A stretch of 6,030 nucleotides of DNA, taken from contig SKWY01000207.1 of the NCBI GenBank assembly GCA_007128675.1, forward strand, positions 1-6,030, given 5' to 3'. Every line of letters begins with the position of its first letter. The first letter of the stretch is position 1. Of the stretch, positions 1-6,030 are shown one piece after another. The notes below the pieces were generated by a model. That model was not told where the DNA came from. It made no database searches and saw only the letters and a program-made list of their open reading frames with translations. The position numbers and the translations under genes are program-made. This stretch comes from Deltaproteobacteria bacterium. Lineage in GTDB: Bacteria; Myxococcota; Myxococcia; SLRQ01.

Positions 1-1
1 C

Positions 2-559
2 GCTCAGGCGCTCATCAACCAGCCAGAGCTTCTCATTCTGGATGAGCCCGTCTCGGCCCTCGATCCAGTTGGAAGAGCGGAGGTGCTGAAACTAATCGAA
101 GCCTTGGGGAAGCAATCGACGATCTTCATGTCCAGCCACATCCTCGCCGACGTGGAGCGAGTGTGCGAGAAGGTTGCAATAATCAACCATGGACGCCTGC
201 TGGTACACGAGCAGACCGCAAAACTGCGAGCCCAGGCAATTCAGCCCATCGTCACCCTTGGGGTTCGAGGAGAAACCACGAAGCTGGAGGCAAGACTAAG
301 GGATGAGCCTTGGCTCGTAGACCTCGTCTTGGATCCCCTCTCCCCGAATGACTCGGTAGGCGAAGCCGAGGGCCAGGCAACGACGAAGCTGCGTCTGACG
401 ACGAATGACCTAGACGCAGCCGAGCTCGGCATTCCCAGATTGGTCTCACAGCTGGGCCTTGGTCTAGTTTCCCTCTCACCGGCAACACCCACTTTGGAGG
501 AGGTCTTCATCGCCCTGGTGGACAGGAACAAGGCATCGGAAGAGGAGAAGTCGGCATGA
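2..559 (+). CDS. ABC transporter ATP-binding protein, 5'-truncated by window edge
   Basis: This is the C-terminal 185 residues of an ABC ATPase that energises the permease encoded next to it. The fragment opens in the helix just after the signature motif. It then shows Walker B with the catalytic Glu and D-loop (LLILDEPVSALDP, fragment residues 10-22) and the H-loop His (FMSSHIL, His at fragment residue 46). Walker A, the Q-loop and LSGGQ lie upstream of the window. After the nucleotide-binding fold come about 100 residues ending in TLEEVFIALVDR. That is the usual C-terminal extension (DUF4162-like) of ATPases paired with ABC-2 permeases, as in multidrug, antibiotic or NosF-type exporters. 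The stop codon overlaps the permease start (ATGA), so the two are translationally coupled. The substrate cannot be read from the sequence. The reading frame is intact to the window edge, so nothing suggests a pseudogene. Confidence 0.95.
   Translation, partial: AQALINQPELLILDEPVSALDPVGRAEVLKLIEALGKQSTIFMSSHILADVERVCEKVAIINHGRLLVHEQTAKLRAQAIQPIVTLGVRGETTKLEARLRDEPWLVDLVLDPLSPNDSVGEAEGQATTKLRLTTNDLDAAELGIPRLVSQLGLGLVSLSPATPTLEEVFIALVDRNKASEEEKSA
543..547 (+). promoter_or_regulatory. Ribosome binding site of the permease gene
   Basis: AGGAG lies 8 bases before the ATG at 556, inside the 3' end of the ATPase gene. Together with the ATGA overlap it fixes the permease start and supports coupled translation. 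Confidence 0.6.
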
Positions 560-1326
560 GGGGCCTTCTTGCGTTTGTTCGAAAGGAGCTTCTCGAACAA
601 GTGCGCACCTACAGGCTGATCGTCCTCTTGGTCTCCTTCCTGCTCGTCGGTCTCGTCTCTCCGCTACTTGCAAAGGTCACGCCCGATCTGGTCGGGATGA
701 TCGCCGAGGATGAGCTCGGCGGCATGGAACTAATCGTCACCAGATCTCCGAACGTAAGCGATGCTCTGCTTCAGTACCACGGCAACTACTCCCTGCTCCC
801 CCTATTGGTCATCCTCTTGAGCTTCGGGACGGTGAGCGGCGAGAAGAGCCGCAAGACCGCACCCATGGTTCTCGTAAAGCCCGTTTCCCGCCGGGCCTTC
901 CTGCTCGCCAAGGCGGCAGTGCCAGCCGCCCTGATCCTTGGCGGCACCCTGCTTTCGGCGGCGGGCTGCCTGCTCTACACGACGGTGCTCTTTGGAGAGA
1001 TTCATCTAGCCGGATATCTCATGGTCAACGGCATGATGCTCTCCAGCTTGCTCTGCTACCTCTCGCTGACCCTCATGGGTAGCGTGCTGACTAGGAGTCT
1101 GCCCGCCGCGGCAGGCGTCGGCCTTGGGGGTTACGTCGTCTTCGCCGTGATCGGCGCCTTGCCGTTTTTGGGGAAGTACACACCCGCCGGACTCTCTGGA
1201 TTAGCGGGACAAATCATCCTCGGCCGAGAGGTGTCGGGAATTGCCTGGAGCTTACTTGCTACCGCTTGCTTCACCTTGGTGTTCCTGGTCATCGCCGACC
1301 GGGCACTTGCAAGACAAGAGCTATGA
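556..1326 (+). CDS. ABC-2 type transporter permease
   Basis: This 256-residue inner-membrane protein is the transmembrane partner of the upstream ATPase. Hydrophobic stretches suggest six membrane segments, at roughly residues 20-39, 78-94, 118-146, 153-176, 183-204 and 227-246. A short amphipathic N-terminus (FVRKELLEQVRTYR) precedes the first, as is typical of ABC-2 and NosY-like permeases. Between segments 2 and 3 lies the family hallmark loop, here FGTVSGEKSRKTAPMVLVKP followed by VSRRAFLLAKA. It corresponds to the E-K-x-R-x-T ... P-V-S-R ... K pattern of this superfamily and is the likely coupling region to the ATPase. The length is normal for a half-transporter permease. The start is set by the AGGAG and the ATGA overlap with the ATPase. 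Its own stop overlaps the ATG at 1323. The substrate is unknown; export of a lipid, peptide or antibiotic is possible. Confidence 0.93.
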   Translation: MRGLLAFVRKELLEQVRTYRLIVLLVSFLLVGLVSPLLAKVTPDLVGMIAEDELGGMELIVTRSPNVSDALLQYHGNYSLLPLLVILLSFGTVSGEKSRKTAPMVLVKPVSRRAFLLAKAAVPAALILGGTLLSAAGCLLYTTVLFGEIHLAGYLMVNGMMLSSLLCYLSLTLMGSVLTRSLPAAAGVGLGGYVVFAVIGALPFLGKYTPAGLSGLAGQIILGREVSGIAWSLLATACFTLVFLVIADRALARQEL

Positions 1327-3173
1327 GTAAAGCACCAGAAGACGACTCCCAAACGAGCAGGGAGGGTTTTCGCAAATCACCGGCGAGGGTCCTTTCGGCC
1401 GCCGAGGCAAGCTTCGATGGCAAGAGCCGTGGCCAACGAAACCGCCACGACCAGGATCCCTCGAACAGTTCGAGAGCATCGGTTCGAGCCGTGAGGAGTG
1501 TGCCGTGCCCGCTCTACTGCCGGAGTCGGGGCATCCTTGTGCCATTGTTTCTTCTATTGGCGATGGCGTGTTCCTCGGAGCCCGAGCCTGGACAGAAGAT
1601 AGCGACCTTCGTTGCCAAGGACGATGGAGAGCAGACTGCTCGTTCCGAGCTCTTCCTTGGAAGAGACGACTCGAGGGTGACGATAGAGAAGGCCGAGGTC
1701 CTTGACGAGAAAGGCAGTGCCGTCTTCGCCGTGACCAGCGTCCTGCACGAGGATGACAAGGTCCGCTTCACCTCCCGCTACCGCTTCATGGGCTCGGTCG
1801 AAGAGGCGGATCTGGAGCTGCTGCCTTCGGTCATCCGCTGGCGTAAGAGGAAGGGCCTGGCAATCTCGCGCGCAACAGTCGAGGTGGAGGATCCCGTGCT
1901 TCTCGACTGGCACATTGGCTTCGGACCGGTGGGCTCCGTCGCCCTCTGGCATCGCTTCGCACCAAGGCTCATGAACATGCTCGCAAAGGAAGAGCAAGCA
2001 GAGCACACACTTCCCGTCTTCAGCTTCTCACGAGGCCAGCTTTGGGACCTTTTCGTATCTCATAGGGAAACTCGAAAGGCGAATGTTGGAGGTGTAGAGA
2101 AGACTTCGCATCGCTTCTTCGTCAGCACACATGCAAGTGGCCACACGGTGTGGATCGATGGAGATGACGGCTCTCTTCTCTCGGTCGACAACGTCTTCGG
2201 ATTGCGTGTGTTTGGCGAGACGATGGTCAGGGAAGACTTCTCCTTGCCCGAAAGAGACATCGAGCCCTTACCCTGTTTCTTGAACGAGGAGCATCTGACG
2301 ATTCGGAACGATGATGTCGAGCTGGCCGGAACGCTCACATTTCCCGTCGAGGAAGAGAAGCCTTTCCCGCTGGTGCTGTTGATTCATGGCAGCGGGGCGG
2401 TAGACAGGGATGAAAGCCCCTTCATGGTCTTTCGACACCTTGCCCACGATCTTGGAGAGGCGGGCTTCGCTGTCTTTCGCTATGATAAGCGCGGCGTTGC
2501 AGAGAGCCGCTTTCTAGGAGAGGAGAGGACCATCACGCTGGAGACGCTGGCCTCCGACGTCAAGGCATGGCTCGACGTGATGGTAACGAGACCAGAGATC
2601 GACTCGAAGCGAATCACGCTGGCTGGCCACAGCGAGGGTGGTTACATAGGACCGTTCGTAGCATCGAGAGATACACGAGTAGCCAACGTCGTAATGCTTG
2701 CCGGCGCCGTCGACCCACTGCTCCAAATCGTACGCGAGCAAGCATTTCTGGTGGGTGAGGCCCATGGCTTGACGCAGGCCGAGCTCGATCGTTTGATCGG
2801 CTCCCAATCCGTCCTCCTGCGACGAATCGAGTCGGACGTGGATTTCGCGGACGAGGAGCAATCGGAGCAGTTGGAGTGGTTTCGAAGCCATGTCAGGTAC
2901 GATCAAGAAGCCACCCTCCGAGCACTGGATGTTCCTCTTCTGGCGATATTCGCCGACGGAGATATTCAGGTGCCGATCGGCCAGGCGGATCGAATGGCGA
3001 CGCTCGCGGAGAAGAAGCCTGACGGTATGATCGAAATCGAAGTACTCGATGGGCTCGATCATGTCTTGATGGACAACCGAGGCGGGCGTGACGGTCTCGG
3101 GCTCCTCAACGATCCCGACCGAAGGCTCGATCCCAGGATTCCACGGCTGATGGCGGAATGGCTCGACCGCTGA
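1323..3173 (+). CDS. Putative lipoprotein alpha/beta hydrolase (serine hydrolase, COG1073-like)
   Basis: This is a predicted envelope-located esterase or acyl hydrolase. Numbered from the ATG at 1323 (616 aa), the hydrolase domain covers about residues 325-616. It shows the oxyanion strand LLIHGSG followed by DRDES (His355), FRYDKRG, the nucleophile elbow GHSEGG (Ser437), the acid in DGDIQVP (Asp547) and the catalytic His in LDHVL (His580). The triad is therefore complete. The motif order H-G-S-G-x-x-D-R-D-E, Y-D-K-R-G, G-H-S-E-G-G is typical of COG1073-type hydrolases. Residues about 90-320 form a beta-rich, Trp-containing region I do not recognise. A lipoprotein signal (GILVPLFLLLAMA before Cys83) sits far from the ATG. 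A cleavable signal fits much better with a GTG start at 1491 or 1500 (Cys at residue 27 or 24, protein 560 or 557 aa), though neither GTG has a well-spaced Shine-Dalgarno. The ATG is favoured only by its ATGA overlap with the permease. Function is confident at fold level; the substrate is unknown. Confidence 0.88.
   Translation: MSKAPEDDSQTSREGFRKSPARVLSAAEASFDGKSRGQRNRHDQDPSNSSRASVRAVRSVPCPLYCRSRGILVPLFLLLAMACSSEPEPGQKIATFVAKDDGEQTARSELFLGRDDSRVTIEKAEVLDEKGSAVFAVTSVLHEDDKVRFTSRYRFMGSVEEADLELLPSVIRWRKRKGLAISRATVEVEDPVLLDWHIGFGPVGSVALWHRFAPRLMNMLAKEEQAEHTLPVFSFSRGQLWDLFVSHRETRKANVGGVEKTSHRFFVSTHASGHTVWIDGDDGSLLSVDNVFGLRVFGETMVREDFSLPERDIEPLPCFLNEEHLTIRNDDVELAGTLTFPVEEEKPFPLVLLIHGSGAVDRDESPFMVFRHLAHDLGEAGFAVFRYDKRGVAESRFLGEERTITLETLASDVKAWLDVMVTRPEIDSKRITLAGHSEGGYIGPFVASRDTRVANVVMLAGAVDPLLQIVREQAFLVGEAHGLTQAELDRLIGSQSVLLRRIESDVDFADEEQSEQLEWFRSHVRYDQEATLRALDVPLLAIFADGDIQVPIGQADRMATLAEKKPDGMIEIEVLDGLDHVLMDNRGGRDGLGLLNDPDRRLDPRIPRLMAEWLDR
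1460..1474. promoter_or_regulatory. Perfect 15-bp palindrome, possible operator or leader element
   Basis: CTCGAACAGTTCGAG is a perfect 7+1+7 inverted repeat. A third copy of the half-site GTTCGAG follows at 1482-1488, just before the alternative GTG starts (1491 and 1500) of the lipoprotein hydrolase. If the hydrolase starts at a GTG, this lies in its leader and could be an operator. If it starts at the ATG at 1323, it is inside coding sequence. The half-site resembles the CGAAC/GTTCG arms of some LexA boxes, but the one-base spacing does not fit LexA. No regulator is assigned. Confidence 0.25.
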
Positions 3174-3183
3174 CCCAAGGATT

Positions 3184-3347
3184 GGCCTCTTTGAAGGGCA
3201 AAGCCATTTCGACCGGTGCCATGAATCGAGGCCCGCCACTTTCTTGCACACTGTTTTCGGACTAACATCCAGCTCTCGAGCAGCATTGGCCTCATCCACC
3301 AATCCCCTCTCGCCTTCGTGGCCGGATGCGGCGCTCACTCGACGCAA
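3184..3347 (-). pseudogene. Probable decayed transposase N-terminus (HTH, IS481/IS630-type)
   Basis: Read on the minus strand, bases 3290 down to 3234 encode ANAARELDVSPKTVCKKVA. This closely resembles the helix-turn-helix of IS481- and IS630-type transposases (consensus style A-A-R-E-L-G-V-S-x-K-T-V-x-K-W). After the KTV the adjacent frame continues as CARKWRASIHGTGRNGF, matching the family's R-K-W-R-A-R-F-x-x-E-G-x-x-G-L. A further frame change then gives PSKRP, where the family has D-R-S-S-R-P. The part before the HTH (GHEGERGLVDE) resembles the family's T-P-x-G-R-x-x-L-V with several codons missing. So the homology-like signal runs collinearly through three frames in a gap without other genes, which suggests a short frameshifted remnant. 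No terminal inverted repeats, no DDE domain and no intact start are visible. The match is by eye only and could be chance. Confidence 0.4.
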
Positions 3348-3352
3348 GGAGG
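3346..3352 (+). promoter_or_regulatory. Strong Shine-Dalgarno of the repeat lipoprotein gene
   Basis: AAGGAGG is a full match to the anti-Shine-Dalgarno core. It lies 5 bases before the GTG at 3358. It decides a non-ATG start that immediately yields a lipoprotein signal peptide. Confidence 0.8.
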
Positions 3353-3357
3353 TTCAA

Positions 3358-6030
3358 GTGCGACGACCAGCTTCGATCCTAAGCGCAACTCTTCTTCTCA
3401 TCACGCTTTCCGCCTGCCCGAAGGAGTCAGGCCCCGAGCCTGCGACAACGATTCTGGAGGGACCACCCGAACTCACGGCGAGCAGGTCCGCGACCTTCCT
3501 GTTCTCCTGCGATCAGGAGGACTGCGAGTTCTCCTGCCGCCTCAACGACAGATCGTCCGCCCCCTGCGAAAGCCCCCACACCTACGACAACCTCCAAGAC
3601 GGATCACACAGGTTCGAGGTGTGGGCGAGAAGCAGCGATGAGGTCACGGAGGAAACGCCCGCCACCCATTCCTGGACAATCGACACCCAAGAGCCACTAA
3701 CGACAATCACTGCGAACGTGGAGAGTCCGACCAGAGAGACCAGCGTGGAGTTCGCTCTCGAGTGCGACAAGGCTGACTGCACCTTCGAGTGCGTGCTGAA
3801 CGACGGAACATTCGAACCTTGCGAGGCAAACGTTTCCTTCGTGGACCTACCCGATGGAACCCATGAGCTTCGGGCCCGGGCAACCGACAGCCTCGGCAAC
3901 CTCGAGAGCAGCCCGGCTGCATTCAACTGGACCATCGACACTGTCGCACCAACAGCAACCATCATCCTTGGACCCGATCCTCTTTCCAGCTCGAGCCGCG
4001 CAATCTTCGTGATCGAGTGCGATGAGCCCGACTGTCTGCTCGATTGCCGAATCGACGAGGAACCTTTCGACTCCTGCCCCGGGACGTCTCCCGCATATGA
4101 CGGCCTCGCTGATGGTGAGCACATCTTCGAGGTCCGAGCCCAGGATCTAGTTGGAAACGTCCAGGATCCGCCCGCCAGATACGAGTGGGCCATAGACACC
4201 GTCGCTCCAGTGACAAGCATCACCGACCTGGAGGTGGAAGGTCTCGGAGCCCTGTTCCGACTCGAATGCGACAAACCTCCATGCACCTTCGAGTGCGGTG
4301 TGAGCGATGGCCAAAAGTACCCTTGTCCATCGACTCATCGCGTCTCCGGTATCGGGCCTGGAGAGCATACGCTCTTCGTCAGAGCGACCGACTCCATCGG
4401 CAACAGGGAAGATCCTCCGGCGACCATCGACTTCACGATCGAAGAGGATGACTCCCATTCTCTCTGGCAAACCTTGGCTGTCGGCGGCAGTCATGCCTGC
4501 GCCATAGCCGCGGACCACACCCTTTGGTGCTGGGGACAGAATGATCGCGGGCAGCTAGGCGACGGTGCCCGCGAGCCCAGAAGCAGGCCAACGCCCGTTG
4601 GGGAAGGCTACTGGCGTGATGTCGTCGCCGGGTATGCCCACACATGCGCCATCGATGACGAGGAGCGTCTCTGGTGCTGGGGGCGAAACGACACCTCGCA
4701 GACGGGCCTCCCCGCCGGCGAGGATATCGTCTTGCCAACCCTGACCGACGAGGAACGAGGCTGGACCCGAATTGGCGCGGGCATTGGACATACATGCGGC
4801 ATCAAGAGCGACGAAAGCCTGCACTGCTGGGGGCGCAACGAAGTCGGCCAATTGGGCGTCGAGCCGACTTCTTCCCCTTCCCTCGAGCCGCAACAGCTCG
4901 AGGGGACCGACTGGCTCGCCCTCTCGGTAGGCTACCACCATGCATGCGCGATGAAGAATGACGGCTCGATCTGGTGCTGGGGAGACAACCTTGCCGGTCA
5001 GCTGGGCTCCGACAGCGAGGGCAGGATAAGACACGTCAGCGCGGTTTCCGGCGCCAGAACAGTCAGCGCCGGCGGCGAACATAGCTGCGCCATTGATGGG
5101 GAAGGTAGGCTGATTTGCTGGGGCTCGAACCGTCACGGACAAATCGGCACGGGAGAGACGTCCATGCGGGAGGCCCCTCATCTCCTCGAGGATGAAGGCC
5201 CTTGGATGGACGTATCCGCCGGCCCCACCCATACCTGCGCAGTCAACGAGGACGAAGAGCTTTGGTGCTGGGGAAGAAACCAAATGGGCCAGCTAGGCTC
5301 TCCCCCTCCCGATGGACGACACTCGCCGATGCAGGTGGATATCGATCGAGTGTGGTCGGCTCCCGGCGCCGGTTCGGAACACACCTGCACACTGGACTTC
5401 AAGGGGAAGGCGTGGTGCTTTGGCAGCAACAGCGAGGGTCAGCTCGGCTCCGACATTTCACTGGACAGAACCGTTCCCGTGGCGGTCGCGGGGGATAATA
5501 GCTGGTCGAGCATGGCGCCTGGTGGCGGCCATACCTGTGGGCTCGACGATGAAGGAGCGGTGTACTGCTGGGGCCGAGGAGATCTCGGAGAGCTGGGCAT
5601 CGGAACTTCGAGCAACCACGGGATACCCTCCAGCGCCGCCATGCAAGACGCTCTCATGCTCGTCAGTGGTGAGCATCACTCCTGTGCCCTGAAAGACAAT
5701 CACAGGGTCTGGTGCTGGGGTAGCAACAACACTGGCCAGCTCGGGGTTTGGGGCTTCACGCCGAGGCTAGAGCCCACACCGATTGAATCGGAACAAGCAT
5801 TCGGCGCGCTGGCTAGCGGCGCGAACCATTCCTGCGGCATAGCCCTCGACCACTCTTTATGGTGCTGGGGTAACAACGCCGAAGGCCAACTCGGTGGTGG
5901 AAGCTCGGGTGTATACGCCAGCCTCCCTATACAAGTAGAAGAACAGACAGACTGGGAGGAGGTCTCGGCGGGGCTCTTCTTCTCGTGCGGACGAAGGAGC
6001 GGATCTCTTTGGTGCTGGGGACAAAACGAG
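3358..6030 (+). CDS. Large lipoprotein with Ig-like repeats and RCC1 propeller repeats, 3'-truncated
   Basis: The frame is open for 891 codons from a GTG to the window edge without a stop, so the C-terminus is missing. Residues 1-19 form a lipoprotein signal (RR, then ILSATLLLITLSA) with the lipobox Cys at residue 20, predicting a lipid-anchored exported protein. After a short linker come four Ig-like units (about 31-110, 111-195, 196-281, 282-361), each ending like GN..PA..W.IDT. They resemble bacterial repeats of the style F-E-C-x-L-D-G ... Y-x-x-L-x-D-G-x-H-x-F-x-V-R-A-x-D. From about residue 370 there are eleven RCC1 units with the core GxxHxCAI ... LWCWGxNxxGQLG and a period near 50 residues; the eleventh is cut by the window. 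RCC1 and BLIP-II proteins fold as seven-bladed propellers that bind proteins. A surface binding, adhesion or inhibitor role is inferred. No catalytic motif is visible. The preceding gap suggests its own promoter. Confidence 0.92.
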   Translation, partial: MRRPASILSATLLLITLSACPKESGPEPATTILEGPPELTASRSATFLFSCDQEDCEFSCRLNDRSSAPCESPHTYDNLQDGSHRFEVWARSSDEVTEETPATHSWTIDTQEPLTTITANVESPTRETSVEFALECDKADCTFECVLNDGTFEPCEANVSFVDLPDGTHELRARATDSLGNLESSPAAFNWTIDTVAPTATIILGPDPLSSSSRAIFVIECDEPDCLLDCRIDEEPFDSCPGTSPAYDGLADGEHIFEVRAQDLVGNVQDPPARYEWAIDTVAPVTSITDLEVEGLGALFRLECDKPPCTFECGVSDGQKYPCPSTHRVSGIGPGEHTLFVRATDSIGNREDPPATIDFTIEEDDSHSLWQTLAVGGSHACAIAADHTLWCWGQNDRGQLGDGAREPRSRPTPVGEGYWRDVVAGYAHTCAIDDEERLWCWGRNDTSQTGLPAGEDIVLPTLTDEERGWTRIGAGIGHTCGIKSDESLHCWGRNEVGQLGVEPTSSPSLEPQQLEGTDWLALSVGYHHACAMKNDGSIWCWGDNLAGQLGSDSEGRIRHVSAVSGARTVSAGGEHSCAIDGEGRLICWGSNRHGQIGTGETSMREAPHLLEDEGPWMDVSAGPTHTCAVNEDEELWCWGRNQMGQLGSPPPDGRHSPMQVDIDRVWSAPGAGSEHTCTLDFKGKAWCFGSNSEGQLGSDISLDRTVPVAVAGDNSWSSMAPGGGHTCGLDDEGAVYCWGRGDLGELGIGTSSNHGIPSSAAMQDALMLVSGEHHSCALKDNHRVWCWGSNNTGQLGVWGFTPRLEPTPIESEQAFGALASGANHSCGIALDHSLWCWGNNAEGQLGGGSSGVYASLPIQVEEQTDWEEVSAGLFFSCGRRSGSLWCWGQNE
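3448..4440 (+). repeat. Four tandem Cys-rich Ig-like domain repeats (within the lipoprotein gene)
   Basis: Four units of about 83-85 residues each carry four cysteines in identical spacing, C-x4-C-x3-C-x9-C. The positions are residues 51/56/60/70, 136/141/145/155, 221/226/230/240 and 304/309/313/323. The core reads like ECDKADCTFECVLNDG, followed by a DG-x-H strand and a VRA-x-D-x-x-GN strand. Linkers such as WTIDTVAP separate the units. The common form of this bacterial repeat, as I recall it, has only the second Cys pair (FEC-L-D-G ... C). The first pair looks like an added feature of this lineage. Divergence between units is substantial, so this is an old duplication rather than a recent expansion. 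Confidence 0.85.
4465..6030 (+). repeat. Eleven tandem RCC1 repeats, period about 150 bp (within the lipoprotein gene)
   Basis: The first Cys of each unit falls at residues 381, 430, 480, 530, 577, 627, 677, 727, 776, 826 and 877, giving steps of 47-51. The second Cys (in WCWG or a variant) follows exactly ten residues later in units 1-10 and nine later in unit 11. Variants include LHCWG (unit 3), LICWG (unit 5), AWCFG (unit 7) and VYCWG (unit 8). Unit 11 has FFSC in place of the usual H-T/S/A-C. At DNA level the clearest shared core is TTTGGTGCTGGGGA or close variants. The array runs off the window, so the total number of units is unknown. Confidence 0.93.

Larger units (their letters stand above)
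3174..3357. other. Intergenic gap between hydrolase and repeat lipoprotein
   Basis: These 184 bases hold no intact gene. Near the start a short imperfect hairpin (CTTTG/CAAAG at 3189-3203) lacks a T-tract and is a poor terminator candidate. A TAACAT at 3263-3268 could be a -10 element, but no convincing -35 sits at the right distance; TTGCAC at 3244 leaves only 13 bases. The middle carries the transposase-like relic listed separately. The last dozen bases hold the strong ribosome binding site of the next gene. A promoter for the downstream gene is expected here but not identified. Confidence 0.5.

Noticed and set aside
3189..3203. CTTTG/CAAAG hairpin after the hydrolase stop as a rho-independent terminator
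   Set aside because: The stem is only 5 bp and AT-rich, and no T-run follows.
2514..3347. Long minus-strand open frame (277 codons) opposite the hydrolase 3' end
   Set aside because: Most of it is the antisense of the well-supported hydrolase with its catalytic motifs. Only the part in the intergenic gap looks protein-like, and that is treated as a transposase relic.
3318..3641. Plus-strand open frame of 107 codons overlapping the lipoprotein start
   Set aside because: It is in another frame from the signal peptide and Ig-like repeats, and it has no ribosome site comparable to AAGGAGG at 3346.
3582..4286. Minus-strand open frame of 234 codons opposite the Ig-like repeats
   Set aside because: It is the antisense of the Cys-patterned Ig-like repeats and shows no domain of its own.
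4880..4904. Strong hairpin (9-bp stem around CCCTCGAGC, 7-base loop) as a terminator
   Set aside because: It lies inside the open frame between RCC1 units 3 and 4, has no T-tract, and its bases encode an ordinary inter-blade linker.
4555..5283. Minus-strand open frame of 242 codons with an internally repetitive protein
   Set aside because: Its repeats are the antisense image of the RCC1 array, and the + strand frame carries the recognisable domains.
4465..6030. Regular 150-bp periodicity as a CRISPR or DNA satellite
   Set aside because: The period is a multiple of three and conservation follows protein positions (H-x-C, WCWG, GQLG), so it is a coding repeat.

Overview
The window is about 60% GC, with dense co-directional + strand genes, overlapping start/stop codons and two predicted secreted lipoproteins. 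One lipoprotein carries long arrays of Cys-rich Ig-like and RCC1 repeats. This style is typical of predatory or social bacteria of the former Deltaproteobacteria (Myxococcota or Bradymonadota-like). That placement is an inference from style only; no rRNA or marker gene is present.

Layout. (1) 2-559: the 3' part of an ABC-transporter ATPase; its start lies upstream of the window. (2) 556-1326: an ABC-2-type permease, overlapping the ATPase by ATGA. (3) 1323-3173: a putative lipoprotein serine hydrolase of the alpha/beta fold, again linked by an ATGA overlap. Its real start may instead be a GTG about 170 bases further in, which would leave a short leader containing a perfect 15-bp palindrome. 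(4) 3174-3357: a 184-bp intergenic gap. Its minus strand reads like a decayed helix-turn-helix from an IS481/IS630-type transposase. (5) 3358 to the window end: a very large lipoprotein gene, open at the 3' edge. It starts at a GTG behind a perfect Shine-Dalgarno and encodes a signal peptide, four Ig-like repeats and at least eleven RCC1 propeller repeats.

Genes 1-3 probably form one operon: ATPase plus permease make an ABC-2 exporter or lipid/antibiotic transporter, and the hydrolase may act in the envelope on a related substrate. Gene 5 is likely a separate transcription unit for a surface-anchored binding or adhesion protein.

The most notable structure is the cysteine pattern of gene 5. 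Apart from the lipobox Cys, every one of the 38 cysteines visible falls in a fixed repeat: C-x4-C-x3-C-x9-C in all four Ig-like units, and C-x9-C in ten RCC1 units (C-x8-C in the eleventh). This suggests a systematically disulfide-stapled exoprotein.
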